Positions 22,935 through 34,923 of a stretch of DNA of 35,466 bases are shown here, in pieces (position 1 is the first letter of the stretch; the number at the start of each line of letters is the position of its first letter). Under the pieces are notes generated by a model. It did no database searches, was not told the origin of the DNA, and worked only from the letters and a program-made list of their open reading frames with translations. Both the position numbers and the translations under genes were made by a program. Origin of the DNA: Perkinsus marinus ATCC 50983 (taxonomy: Eukaryota > Perkinsozoa > Perkinsida > Perkinsidae); contig NW_003209437.1 in the NCBI RefSeq assembly GCF_000006405.1, positions 265,178 through 300,643 on the forward strand, written 5' to 3'.

Positions 22935-23118
22935 GCGGATTAGGCTAGCGATTCAGCAGATAAGGAAGTCACCTTCGCGGATAGGGACATCAATTTAGCG
23001 ACGAGAGTCGAATAGGGAAATCAATTTCGCGAATAAAGACGTCAATTTCCTGATTAAGGAATGCGATTTCACAAACGAGGACATCGATTTGAAATCGACG
23101 GTTTCGGGTTAGAGTTCC
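22935..23118 (+). repeat. Dispersed repeat copy A, built of 21-nt units
   Basis: This segment matches 34924-35105 at high identity by eye, in the same orientation. Inside it are five 21-nt units, each ending in a caattt or gattt core: 22976-22996, 23007-23027, 23028-23048, 23049-23069 and 23070-23090. A 10-nt insert lies at 22997-23006. The unit resembles cgcgaataaggacatcaatt plus t. Read on the minus strand, the units translate as heptads such as EIDVFIR and EIDFPIR. The copy ends near gtttcgggttagag. It could be a minisatellite-bearing transposable element, or a fragment of a repeated coiled-coil gene. Confidence 0.75.
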
Positions 23119-23515
23119 ATCTACATAGAAGATTCTCCGTACTGCGATAGTGCATCAAGTGATGGATGGCGTCTACCACGAACCCTCCCGATACTCTCGC
23201 GCACAATTCCCAATCGGGCTATCCATCAGAACGATCAAATCTGCCCCCGAATTTCGAAGAGCCTTCTGCTCTGATTGTCTGATGAAGCTGGGAGACTCAG
23301 CCGTGTTGAATTACTCAATAAGACTGAGCACAACTCTCTCATCCACCAGAAACTTCCCATCGGTAAGCAACAGTACAGTCGAACTAAGTTCTAGGGTGAA
23401 GAGTTGCGTTTGGACCGAAGATTGGGAGGAACACCAGCTCCATTACGTGGTGCGATCTAAGAGAATCCCTTCGAGAGTAAAACAGCAAGCGACAGCTCAT
23501 CTTCCGGTTCCACAG

Positions 23516-23561
23516 GTCTTGACCCCACGGTCAAGATTTTGACCGCGGGGAAATTTCAAGA
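23516..23561. repeat. Long imperfect palindrome
   Basis: The core arms 23523-23534 and 23539-23550 pair 11 of 12 bases (ccccacggtcaa against ttgaccgcgggg) around a 4-nt loop. Outer arms gtcttga (23516-23522) and tcaagac (23555-23561) pair after a small bulge. It lies 60 bp before a gene start, so it could be a regulatory or mobile-element relic. Confidence 0.65.
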
Positions 23562-23577
23562 CGTGCAAGACACGCAA

Positions 23578-23592
23578 GATCTCTTAGAGATC
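23578..23592. repeat. Short perfect palindrome, single-base centre
   Basis: gatctct-t-agagatc: 7-bp arms around one base, about 30 bp before the ATG at 23621. Another small repeat, gatca...tgatc, follows directly. The role is unknown. Confidence 0.55.
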
Positions 23593-23620
23593 ATATCGTG
23601 ATCTTTACTTTCGCGCGGTA

Positions 23621-24430
23621 ATGGCTGTCCGTGGCACATCCTTGCTCCGCCAGTCCAGGTTTCTGCTGGAACAGGTGGGGTTGAATGGACGATGTCGGCT
23701 TGGGATGGTATTGCTGAGTAGGGTTCCCGTCAGGTTCCCGATGTCTTCGCGACATTTGGTTGGGAGAGGCGTTTGACTGTTATCCATCATCCCGGGGTGA
23801 TGGCAATTTCCAAACTCTTGGACCAAAGGACCGTGGTCAGACCTAGAGCCACCTTTAATCAAGTACTCCGCATCTAGTTTCCACTTGTTCAGTTTTCCCT
23901 TTCATCAGGAGCTCGTGGAGGAAATAGGCGATTATGACGAGGACTTGCAAAGGAAGGCGCAGGTAAGGTTGGAGTTGTGGTATAGAATAAGCTCTATGAT
24001 TGATGTCGGCCGTTCTGCTTTGTAGGTAGCCTTGGACAACGGCTTGGCTATCGAGTGGCGTGTGCTCGACTTCATTGACGATGAGCTTCCTCGCCTCCTC
24101 GCCGAGAAACGCGAGATAGAGAAAGCAAGAGAGCAGGTGAGATGATTTTATACGCCACCTGTATTCCCGATAGTGCGAGAATGAGGAACAAGACTGAGCA
24201 GGTAATGAGCAAAGCTCCTGGAGACTACACTCAACCTGTGTTCGACTCCTCTGTGGTTGTGCCGACTCCTGCTAACCTCGGTCGTAACTATCCTACATTG
24301 AATGTCCCTGATGGAGATCCAACTGAGACTGCTCCCTTGAATGTCGGAGAGGAGCGTAAGCCAGAAGTGAGCTACCCGATTGTTGTTGTGTGCCGACATG
24401 AGTGCGAGTCAATCTCAGGTGGCTGCATAG
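23621..24430 (+). CDS. Small helical protein of unknown function, 131 aa
   Basis: I do not recognise the family. Exons 23621-23674, 23909-23962, 24026-24136, 24202-24366 and 24419-24430 join in phase to 131 aa, with introns of 234, 63, 65 and 52 nt. The N-terminal two thirds are helical and charged (MAVRGTSLLRQSRFLLEQE, DYDEDLQRKAQ, DELPRLLAEKREIEKAREQ) and may form a coiled coil. The rest is Pro/Thr-rich and likely unfolded. If the last intron is not removed, the frame runs to TAG-type stop 24559-24561 with a Cys-containing end (CRHECESISGGC), which I consider less likely. Size and helices would fit a small subunit of a larger complex. Confidence 0.6.
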
Positions 24431-24736
24431 AGGAGGGTGCGCTTTTTAACATTAGACATCCTATTCGCACAGGCCGTGCCTATAAGGCGCGGCCATTACA
24501 TGATGGAGTACTCGTTGAGTATCGAAATATGGTGAAGGCTGATCTCCATAATTTTTCGTAGAACTGTTTTCGCTGGCGTCGCGTTAGGGGGAAGTTCCGG
24601 ACCGCAGACGGAGATATAAGTGCTTTGATATATGTGTGGTTGTTGGTGTATCAGTGGCATTCTGATTGAACGTGATAGAGATGCGATCAAAGATCTCGTA
24701 GTCGTTTCCTTCATGTCTCCGCAGTTTGTATTCTAA

Positions 24737-26844
24737 ATGAGTTTGGGTTTTCAACGGAGTAAGCGTCAGTCCAGCGCTTCCTCCAGTTCACAGTCACCGA
24801 CCCCTGGCTCGGCTCAACGTCGTGGTGGGAGTTCGGGAGGCCTGCTCAGTAGGCTCGGGTATTACCTCACTGGTGGGGCCAACAGCCACCACCTAGCGGC
24901 AGAGGCAACCGCGAGTCGGCCCGCGAAGATGCTAACTCGATCGGGAGCGGGCTCATTGGTAATAGATAAATCAGCTTATTCCGGAGCAGTATTCACTATG
25001 GCCGTGCAACATGATTCGCCTTTAGGGTTTCCCATCGGACTCCGAAGTGAGTGGAAAATTGCCGTCCAGTGGCAGCAATCCAGCGAGAGTAGGAGCTAGA
25101 CTAAGTGAAATTTCCGGTACTGGCTGGCTGGGATCAGATATCCAAGCTGCGCCACGCTGCCATGAGGGAGCAGGTGGACTTGGATGAGCTCAATAGGTTA
25201 CTCTGGTCTGGCTGCCCGTTTGATTCCGATTTCGATGTAATGGCTTCGGAAGAAGGGTGGGGCAGTGGTGCTGGGCATTTCTCTCTTCAGCATCGCTACG
25301 AGGAATTTGAGAGAACATGTGTCCCCACTAAGGTACGCGTGAGAGCATGGGAGCTGGCACTGGGCTACGTACCGCCTAGGAAGGAACGGCAGAATAGTGC
25401 AGTGGAACGGAAAAGACGGGAATATCGGGTAATCTGAGGGCCCCTATGATTGGATGTCGTATGAGTAGCGTTGTTCATATGTGTTCATTCATTTCAGGCC
25501 TTAACGCGAGAGTTTGCTGATGTCTTCGCCTTGTCAACGGATGATTTGCAGCCGGTTTCGGCCACCTCAGCACAGCAACAACAATACGCATCGCTCCGGC
25601 AAATACGGGTAGTGGGGTAGGCGGAACTTGGATTCACGCGACGGGTTTTGACTGGCTCGGAGTGAATACCCACCGCTGTGAAGTATGGTATCGAGATGAT
25701 CGGGTTCCCACTCACCCTAGATGGTCCCGTCAACATATTTCTCAGGTCGACATACCTCGAACGTTTTCTGAGCTTAACATTTTCGCATCGGAGAGGATCC
25801 AGAGAATGATGGAGCGAATATTGTATACCTGGGCTGTCCGTAACCCTGCCTCTGGCTATGTTCAAGTACTACGAGGGGGCGGCCTTCTGTGCTCCTGTTT
25901 GAACCCCTGGGATTGGGGACTAGTTAGTATAGTCTAGCGAGTTTCGCGCGACTCTGTTGAAGTCCAGGCTGGCTCGAGGTGTCTTTAGGGAATCAACGAC
26001 CTTCTCACGCCGTTCATCGTGATTCTCCTCCAAGCGAAGTTGGACCTGCCGATAAAAGATATCGATGTTGATGACGAGAACAGGCTTGACGATGTACAGC
26101 TCATGGAAGTGGAAGCTGATGCATACTGGATGCTCTCACGAGTGAGTGTTTATTATGGAGATTCTCGTCCGGTCCTGACTGAGCATGTCATTGTGAAGCA
26201 CCTCAGGTTCTGTCGGACATACAGGATCATTACACATTCGGCCAGCCAGGTATACAGCGTCTCATCCTAATGTTGAAGGACATTGTGAAGCGTGTAGATG
26301 ATAAGTTGGCCGACCATTTAGAGGATGAGATGGTAGTAGTAGTGGCTATCGGCTAACGATTACTTGGAGGATCTACGTAATTTCTCTTTTAGATCGATTA
26401 TCTCCAGATAGCATTTCGTTGGTTCAACTGCCTCATGCTAAGGGAGCTGCCTCTGCAATGTAGGACACTTTTACCACAGGATTCATAACTGCTTTCGTGG
26501 AGGCTATTTCTCATTGCTCGTAGGTACATTGAGACTATGGGACACATGTATAGCCGAGAACGATGGCTTCTCGACTTACATGGTCTACATTTGCGCAGCT
26601 TTTCTGGTTCACTGGGGTCCTCATCTAGAGGGAATGGACTTCTCTGGAATCATGCTTTTCGTGAGGCGTCAATTTGGGTAGCCGCTTGGTATTCGTGCAT
26701 TTTCAGTTCCAAAAAGCGCCTACTTCACAGTGGACGGAAGCAGATATCGAGACGCTCTTGGCCGAGGCATTCGTCCTCAAGTCGCTTTTCGATAATGCCC
26801 CGAGTCATTTGCGGAATCAGGACTTCGTGGGGAATGGCACATGA
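24737..26844 (+). CDS. TBC1D22: TBC1D22/Gyp1-type Rab GTPase-activating protein
   Basis: RabGAP of the Gyp1 group, which acts on Golgi Rab1-type GTPases in yeast and animals. The first exon (ATG 24737) encodes a Ser/Gln/Gly-rich unfolded lead. The TBC domain then runs through many short exons: VRVRAWELALGYVPPRKER (about 25330-25390), arginine finger IRVDIPRTF created across the intron ending at 25745, and YTWAVRNPASGYVQ with the glutamine finger, then GINDLLTPFIVILLQAK, DYLQIAFRWFNCL, RLWDTCIAENDGFSTYMVY and FSGIMLF. The last exon gives WTEADIETLLAEAFVLKS, and the stop is TGA 26842-26844. Both catalytic fingers are intact. Order and sequence match TBC1D22 across its whole TBC domain. Exon limits between about 24900 and 25330 are approximate. 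Confidence 0.9.
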
Positions 26845-27145
26845 GAGCATCGGCGCTCTGCTCACTCAACGAGCTGCTGAGATCGTGTCTACTCTAGGAG
26901 TTTCTTAACGCTAGACTATTCCATTGTTGATATACACTTTGAACATTCATACCCGAGTAGCCTTGCGTGGTTAATCAGCTTATATCCAGAATGACGGGCT
27001 CTTCCCCATCATTTCTCCGTACCCCGAGTCGGCTTGAAATCCTCGAGTTCGTTTCCAGTCTTGATCTCCGTGATTTTGATGGATATTTTATTGGCTCTCG
27101 CCGTCTCGATGAGTCTGTCTCATTCTGGAATACACTCCCTCGAAA
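26845..27145. other. Short intergenic region before K+ channel
   Basis: About 300 bp between two plus-strand genes. A plus frame with an ATG near 26991 stays open to 27149 (RTPSRLEILEFVSSLDLRDF) and overlaps the presumed channel start by 4 nt. It could be an upstream open frame or an earlier exon of the channel gene. No motif was recognised. Confidence 0.35.
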
Positions 27146-30100
27146 ATGAGCAAGCCGGAGCCACTCTATAGGGTTAACAGTAGACCACGGTCGAGCACTG
27201 TCACTGGTCTCTGGAGAGACCTCACGAACGGCTCTTCTTCATGCTCGCCGTTCGTTCAGCTTTCATGTTCTCCGCGTGTGATTATGGCTTTGACCCCGCC
27301 CCGGAGCCCAAGTCGACCCGCTTGGCCCCTGCCGTCTATTGTGTCGGGATCCTTCGGGAATGGTAAGGCATTGATATAGTCTGAAGAATGCTCTCACCTT
27401 GATCCAATTTTGAATGCTTCGTGCTCCGTACCCATGTGCTCATTCAGAATCACGAGCTGATAGCGTTGACCGTGCCGACACTTTCACTGGACTCGAGGAC
27501 TTCGTCGGTGACGACGAGCCCCTGGGTACGACGACACCATCTGCCGTCTCTATGGTATGAGGTTCCTCCCATCGACTTTCCGGACATGTTGAAACCTCTC
27601 AGACCGACTCCATGGCCCGTCGTAGACTGCGAGTGAGAACGACGAGCATTCCCCGTGCACGGGTAAGGCAACATATTTTAGAGAGTATTCGATTACTCTG
27701 CTCATATTGATTTAGATCGACATATCAGCACTCAACCAAGTACGAAGACACAACTCCAGTCTAGAACAGGAACCGATCGTGGTCGGCAGTTCTATGCGCT
27801 ACTCCTCAAACGGCATGATGTTTGTGAGACAGTTGTCGGTATTCCCTTGAGTCAGACGCCATATACTACAGGCCCCCAGCAACGTTCTGCAGATTGAGAT
27901 ATATACCCGACAATGGGTAGGAGCCTATCAACATCTTCTTCGTATCTCCTTGTTGTCATCAGAATTTCCGTCTTCCGTCCACGAGCGCGATTGTACAGTT
28001 TTTGGTAGTGGTGGCGTGCCTGATGTCTCAACTTCTTCTTTTCGGCGATATACCGTGAGTTGAAGATGCGTATTCCTGAGTATTTTCCATCTCGCCGTCA
28101 GGTATCAGCTGCTCATGCTCGCCATCTCCATCGCTGGGCAAGCGTTGGTGCTGTTTCTTCTCCACTGCGGCCTTCACCTTCGGCAGAAAGCGGCGTCCGG
28201 GTATCGGCCTGAGATACGTATGACCGGCAATCTGGATTGGTTTTAGATACTATTCAACTCTTGGTCTCGGTAGAGAGCAAGAACATCTTGGGAGATCACA
28301 AGGTAGATCTCTGACCTTAGACTGAGCGGTTGTGAGTTGTTCTGTTTCCTAGCACAAGCTTGGCAGACGCCCACCCGTCAAGGACAGGTAGGAGATCTCT
28401 TTACCAACCCAATGCTACAACATCCTCACAGGAACCGCCGAAGTCGAGGGCGCAACTGTACAACTCATTCTACGACAAGAGTGCTCAGTGTAGCACACCT
28501 TGATGTGTTTATCGCTAGTGCCATACCACTCAGCGGACTCTTTCCGAGCATTTGACGGCAATGCCTGGCAGCGAGCCTGGGGCGAGATCATGTCCCTTAT
28601 CAGATCAGGGGACTTTCGAGGGCTGCTGCATGTACGAGCATAACATTGCTACGCGAAGATCGCAGCATGCTGTGGTGATTTGTAGGCTCTCGTTGAGTCC
28701 AAAGCGTTTCTATTGCAAAGGCTCCTCATCACAGTGTTCTGGTGTGCTCTTTATGTACATTTTACCAAGTACCTTTACAGAGACGAGGTGCGCATCCAGA
28801 CGGTATCATATCTCCAGCTTCGGCTCTCGCAGGTTTGCGACCACGATTCCTACGAGACAACGTTCATACATAAGCTGCTCGGCTACGGATGGAGATGCAA
28901 ATGGCTCACTGATAGGGTAGCTCCATTCCTCACTGCTCCGTAAATGACGACTGAGGATGTTCTGACGTTAATTCAGATACCGGACTGGCACGTCCCCATG
29001 GAGAGGGTGTTTTTATGGGTCGTCAATCTTGACTTCTGCGTATCGCTGATTACAGCTAGGGAGAAGTTCAAGTGGCTGAAGGTAGACCGCACTGTTGTAT
29101 TGAGATGTGAACTAGCTGTTTGTGGCAGCGACTCTCAACCATATTGGACATCTTTACAATGCCGCTTTTCATGCTCGTGGTCCGATGGGCTCTCGCCATC
29201 GATCCAGAAGATTACCTCTCACTGTAGCAAACACCTCATTCATCGCATCGTAGTAGTTATCACAGATATGGGTACACGAGGTTTATGCGTCTCTATGGGC
29301 TGCATCGAACACTGGAACGCATAGCAACATCAACCTCTGAAATCACGCTGAAGATCATATCTATCTCACTCGGAGTCCTCGGCATCATTTTCACTTTCTC
29401 TGGTGCTATGTTCAACGAAGAGGCCCCCGCTGGCCTCAAAGGGGAGTTCACAGCGTAATCACGATGCAGCGATATGAGCGAAGTTGATACGTGTATTCTC
29501 GACTGGTATTGGCAGGTTTTTCGATTACGTTTACTTCTTTGTGGTCACCCTCTCGACTGTAGGCTATGGTGACTTCGCCCCAGGTGCGAGGCTCTTTCAA
29601 GCTCGTCCCAACCGAATCGAATCGTTTTTGCTCAGTCACTGGATTCGGGCGCATGTTATGTATCAACGCCATCGGGATAGTGGTGATATTCATACCTGCT
29701 CAAATTCGCGAGCTGAACACCTTAATACGTCAGCCACGAGGCCAGATAGGTAATGACGACACCCACTGCCAAGCATCATCTCGCCCTGAGAGTGCATTCC
29801 ATCACGTCTCACTTCTGCGATCTTAGGCGTTATCCCCTCGCGAAAAACCTTGGGTGTCGACGGCAAGTTTGTGCTCGTTTTAACGGGCAAACTGTCTGCG
29901 GACGAACTCGACACTTTCATCTGGGAACTCGCTCATAGCCGTAGGCAGGGCCCCGGCGGCTTTCAACCATGCGCATTCCACAGACGCGCTCTACTGCCAC
30001 AATGTTGTCGTTTTCACGACATCGCCCATGAAAGATTTCGAGGAAGCCGTGGCAGAGGCACTGTCCAAATTTGGTAAGCCACAAAATCGCGCTTCTCCTC

Positions 30101-33100
30101 TCTAGATTTTGCCGATCAGGAATAAGAATCTGCATGAAAGCTGGGGACACCGCTAGTGGGGTTTCCCAGGATCTCTGCAAGCTCCGCTGGGGTATGGTAG
30201 GAGCTGTTATCGTCCTCAGCGACCGTCGCTGTGGCTCTTGCGAGGTAAGCTCCTTGCAAATAGCTCCGATAGATACGCAAATTCCTGGTGATCAGGTTGC
30301 AACCCCTCTCTCTTGCGAGCAAGTTTGTGAGGACCACCGCAGTGTTGTGCGATGTCTGCACGTTCGGAAGTTCTGGGATCAAGGCTTCGGTCTTTCATGC
30401 CACTTGTTGAGAGAAGGTGCGAACATTAGTCATCGAATAAAACTATCCCATCTCTCCAGATGCGTCACGACAAATTTTGGATATGGGGGCTGAGCAAGTC
30501 ACTAGCAGGCACGATCTAATGCTGAGAATAATGGCAAAGACCTGCAGTGGATGCCCAGGGTTGAGCGGCTCATCACAGGCTTCTGCAGGAGCTCTCGCGG
30601 CAGGTTCTCTACGTTGTTCTGCAACATGTTTAAATCTCTCGCGCTCCCTGCCGGTGCACCACCCCATAAGATGCTGAGCGAGTTTCCCTGGGTCCGCAAA
30701 TGGCAGCAGTGAGGAAGAATGATGCTTGTCACTGCGAGAGGCATAACTGTGATTACTCTTAGGTATCAAGCACGTATCAGATCAGGCAGCTCGGCGGAAA
30801 TCCCGCAGTCACCTCTATTTCCTGGTTTTAAAGAGTAAGCTCATTGCAGGATTTTGGATTTGAGCTTCCTGCCTGAGGTACCTGAACGGTGCTATGATGT
30901 GTGTGTATCGTATAACTTGCCCACCCTTCGTGGCAACTGCGACATCTCCCTACAAGTTCGAAGAGCTTCTACTATTATTTGCGGACCATTCACGAGTCTG
31001 TGTCTTCGGCACTGAACGAATGACATCAACAGGTGAACCCCTCAACAGCCTCTCACCGAGCTTGCGCCACTTGGTGCACCACCTGGGTCTACGCATGGAG
31101 CGAAACTCCACTTTAGGGCACATGCTACTGAATCCTTCCGGACAGGAAATCAGCGCCGAAGATGTTCTGATAATCCTCGCTTCGAGTGCGAGAAGAGCTC
31201 TTGAAATACAAGCAATGAGTAAGGCGATGAACGCCACCCGGTGTTTTATCGCTCGATTACCGATGTTTCGAACCGAATTGTTACAGCACTACCGCCGTGG
31301 AGCGATCTGGATAGAGACAGAATGGAGTTGTTCATTCCTTCGCGCTCTCGGAGAAGGCCACTAGACGACGATATCTTAGCGTAAGATCAGAGCGTGAATG
31401 CTAGGAACGCGATCTTCGTCTTCTTTGGCAGCACGCAGAACAGTCTTCCCAGCAAGATACCTGCTGCCGGAATTGATGAAGTGAGCCGCGTTCACCTTAC
31501 AACAGACAAAATCATCTCTATCAGGATCACATGCGGTCACCGGAGCGGCACCACACGGATACAACCATCTCACGTGGGGACTTCCGGCATACTTTGAGTG
31601 GGGACACTCGCTCGATCCCAGGGGACAGTAACGGGGGGTTGCGATGCACGAATAGGGAGGGAGTCATAGTATTCCCGTAATCAACGGTGGAGCTAGCATA
31701 TTTCGTGACGCTGTCGACAGGATCCCTGGAAGGCCGGAGAGCGTGTCACGGAGGATATCGGAAGATGATACAGAAGGATCAACAAAGAAGAAGCGTTCTG
31801 TACTCTCTCGTGGATCCCGTAAACGCTTCTTTGAGCTGATCATCTTCAGTCAAGCGCCGGAGCTGTCCTAACCCGAGATATGTCGGACAAGCTTGCAGAT
31901 CTGGGTGAGTGAACAATCTACTGTGAAAAGTATGAGTTTTTTCTCAGGACTTATCGATGGGCAAAATGGTGGACCCGACAGGGCGAACAAGGCTGGAAGT
32001 AAGTTCGAGCCTCCGACGACTCTGTTTCCTGACGCTCTCGAGTCTTCTAGGTCTACGGAGGCAGAAAACGTTCGCCGCTACTGGACGGAGAGCAATTAAT
32101 GCTTTCAAATCTATGGGAAGCGTACACTATAAGGGAACACATACTGCATATGATTTCTGCTACGCTGTCGTAGATATTCGCTTTATCACCTCACTCAAGC
32201 TCTGGCACAGGGACTAGGCGGCCTTCGCATGTTGATGGTGAGTGCTCCTGGTGATACGAGCTATAATTGGACACTCCTTCTAGGTGACGTTTCGCCATCA
32301 AGAAGGTTTCGTAGTGAGTCGTTGGGCTTGGAATATTACGTGAGAGATAGTTATCGATTTCTCAGGTTCTATTGTGAAGCGCCGGAAAGACGGCTTGGAA
32401 AGTTCGTTCCCATCGAGAGCTTCTCTGCGGGCCACGACAATGCAGGGGGCCGAGAGTCGGTGCTCATTCATCGAACGCCGCAAAAGCGTACTCACTCCTG
32501 CCGACACGTCGATTATCTTCGACTGTCTCAGCTCGTCAACGGGGCCACGAGGTTGAGATTGCAGCCCGTCTTCAAAGTTGACGAATCTCGCATTGTTTTT
32601 GAGGACTTCCTGGGAGCTTTTCCAGAGCTAGCTGCTACGATAGAGAGTCGACTAAGGAACGAGCCAGCGTAGGTCACGATTCCATTGCAATCAATTGCTC
32701 ATACCATCTTGTTGTCTCTTCGAAGTCGAAGATCTAGCTTATTCGATCCCACTGAAGTACTTGGATTTACAGTGAGTGGTCCGAGCCTGGTTGTTGTGGT
32801 TGGTTGGCCCAACGGCCTATCCTCATTCTTACGGACAATGTTCAGTAGGTCTAGTAAGCCTTGTTTGCTTGCTGACCAGAGTTTCAGATAGCAAGGGTGG
32901 CGCAATGACAAAATGTGTCATCCTGTCTCCGTCGGGTGGAGGCTCGATTGCTGAATTGGCGGAGTTTACCGGCAAAGTTGCATGGGTATGCCTTCAAGAG
33001 GAATTCATGTGTGAGCAAGTGCAATTCTAGGTTGTGGGAAGTCCAACTTCACGCGAGGATCTCGCTCGTGCCGGCGTCGGAGCTGCTGATGTAGTAGCCG

Positions 33101-34464
33101 TCCTTACAAGCCTTGCAAGCTCGCCTGGAGTTGTGCAAGGCTCAAGCAAGCAATCTCACCATGGTTCGAGTAATCCAAGTCTCCTGAGACACTGCTTATG
33201 GTTGGACGGAAACTCCGAGTTTGGGGTACGCTAGGTACACAGAAGCCTCCACTTTACCAAGATTTCACATCGATTCTAACAGCGCACGAGATAAAGCATG
33301 TCAAAGACAAAGTGAGGTAACGGTATTCGTGACTAAGTGCAATCTATTGATGCTCTGGGAAGTAGGACTCCTGCTCGGTGCTATTCAATGGAATTCGGTT
33401 CCAGCTTGAGCGGAGGGGAAAGGCGGTTCTCAGTGGCGTCTATGTTCAGCGAGGATGGTGCAAAGCGAGTTCGTGTCAGCCGTGTAGGTGAATTATGAAC
33501 GACTTTTCGGGTATTTGATTGAAGGGATGCCCCTTAGTCTACGATAACATGCCTCCACGACGTTACATCTCTGCCTTTCCTGGACGAGAGCTCCTGGTGG
33601 CCTTCCGGTGGAGTGAAGTACTAGAGACCATCTGCGTCCACAGGATTAATTCCAGTGGATCCACGATCACAACTTGCTCAGGAGCAATCTGTTCCACGTG
33701 GACTCGCCTGAATATGCCATGGGCAACGTCATTTCTGAGTCTATGATATTCCCAGCTATTTGCAGGTGGGTAATCCTGTCCTAGTTGCAGGCCATTCTTC
33801 CGCCTTCAGGTCGCCAGTTCTCTCGGATATTCTTGTGGATGCGGGAATGATGGCCTCTCTGATGATTGATGGAGGTGAGTGAGCGGCTTGAGAATCAGCG
33901 AATGATTTGGCAGGTCGCGATTTCTACGGCGACGGAACGAATTTCGGGCTCCAGCCATGTGTTGAACTGGTTGGACTCAGCGAGGCCTGGATAGGCGAGC
34001 GTCTAGTAATGTGATTCTCCGATATTCTAGTTGAAATTATTACGCTCTCAGAATGCCTTCTTCGAGAAATCCAAGATACCAAATGAAACAAGGGAACAGA
34101 TAGCTGCATCTAGTGATGCCTTGAGAATTGCCGGTGCCACTTTTGGAGATCTGCTCAAGCATCTTGTTCGCGGCGGGTGATACTCTCATCTCCCAGAACA
34201 GTAGTATGGCAAGTCTCTAACTCGATTGCAGGTGCGTCCCCTTGGGGTTGTACCGACGTCAGCCACAAGGCCCGTTTGCGTCTTCGAGCCTGACAGACTC
34301 CGGAAACAACACTCAACCGAAGTGAGACATGGGAAGACTTGATATACTAGCGCCATAAGACTGATCATCTCAGGTCGTACGTGTTCACTTTCCCGCCCAT
34401 GTCAACGCTCCTGAACTCGGAAGATAGAGTGTTCATCATTCCTCCCCCTTCGAATTTTCGCTAA
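27146..34464 (+). CDS. BK/Slo-like calcium- and voltage-gated K+ channel
   Basis: Pore-forming subunit of a large-conductance-type K+ channel in a membrane. The N-terminus is long, basic and Ser/Pro-rich (ATG 27146; exon 1 ends 27362, exon 2 is 27448-27554). Membrane segments follow: VQFLVVVACLMSQLLLFGD and YQLLMLAISIAGQALVLFLL (about 28000-28200), FLLQRLLITVFWCALYV, ERVFLWVVNLDFCVSLI, TILDIFTMPLFMLVV. The S4-like part is TRFMRLYGLHRTLER, then S5 IISISLGVLGIIFTFSG. The filter is STVGYGDFAP (29553-29582) and S6 is GRMLCINAIGIVVIFIPAQI. RCK1 starts VDGKFVLVLTGKLSADEL. RCK2 includes GSPTSREDLARAGVGAADVV (33040-33100). The end is LVRGGCVPLGLYRRQ, then YVFTFPPMSTLL and EDRVFIIPP, TAA 34462-34464. 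Exons in 28250-28650 and 30400-33900 are only partly resolved. No acidic Ca2+-bowl run was seen. Confidence 0.88.
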
Positions 34465-34755
34465 TTGTTCCTTTGTGCATGGAATTTCCATCCGAATATG
34501 ATATTCGTGAATTGTTGTGACAAGAATTGCTATGTGTTGGAGATATGGCCAGTGTGATTGGTGATCACCTTCAATATTGCTATCCATTACAGGAAGCCAT
34601 TGGCTTCAAGCCATGTCGATTGTAAAGGACAGCAACGGGTTAGGGCAAAGTCCTTCTTTCACCAAACTCATCAAGATGAAACACTTGATAATACGAATGA
34701 TGTGCGAGTCACTGAGGAACACTAGATCGAACAGTAATCTACATCATGGAACTAC
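34465..34755. other. Downstream region of K+ channel
   Basis: No gene was supported; short frames on both strands have no domain. It should hold the channel 3' UTR. Confidence 0.35.
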
Positions 34756-34782
34756 CAGTTATTGGGACGGTCCCAATAACTG
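34756..34782. repeat. Perfect 13-bp palindrome, single-base centre
   Basis: Arms cagttattgggac and gtcccaataactg flank one G at 34769. A second palindrome begins 17 bp later. It is non-coding and lies about 300 bp downstream of the K+ channel stop. Confidence 0.8.
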
Positions 34783-34799
34783 ATAGGTGCTCGGTGGCA

Positions 34800-34816
34800 C
34801 TGCGCCACTGGCGCAG
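34800..34816. repeat. Perfect 8-bp palindrome, single-base centre
   Basis: ctgcgcca-c-tggcgcag, again with an odd centre of one base. GC-rich, close behind the palindrome at 34756-34782. Confidence 0.7.
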
Positions 34817-34923
34817 GACAGAGATCGTGAACAAAAGAGTTGTCCAACACATTTTGATAACTATCCTCCAGAAACGGGAAATGATCTAGTCGTAATTCGG
34901 GTGGACTCCAGCGGCAGTTTGCA

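Larger units (their letters stand above)
23119..23620. other. Intergenic, right of repeat A, with palindromes
   Basis: An open plus frame at 23150-23542 (130 aa) shows no domain and is probably chance. The 3' part holds two palindromes (23516-23561 and 23578-23592) immediately before the start of the next gene at 23621. Promoter function is possible by position. Confidence 0.4.

Noticed and set aside
22586-23542. Plus frames of 67 and 130 aa in the strand-switch region
   Set aside because: No domain, no splice pairing, and interrupted by the dispersed repeat.
24202-24561. Longer C-terminus of the small helical protein ending near 24561
   Set aside because: A 52-nt GT-AG intron at 24367-24418 fits the local intron style and gives an early stop; the read-through end has no recognisable domain. 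Not fully excluded.
34756-34816. Bacterial-type transcription terminators
   Set aside because: The DNA is eukaryotic, there is no T-run after the stems, and the one-base centre is not a normal loop.
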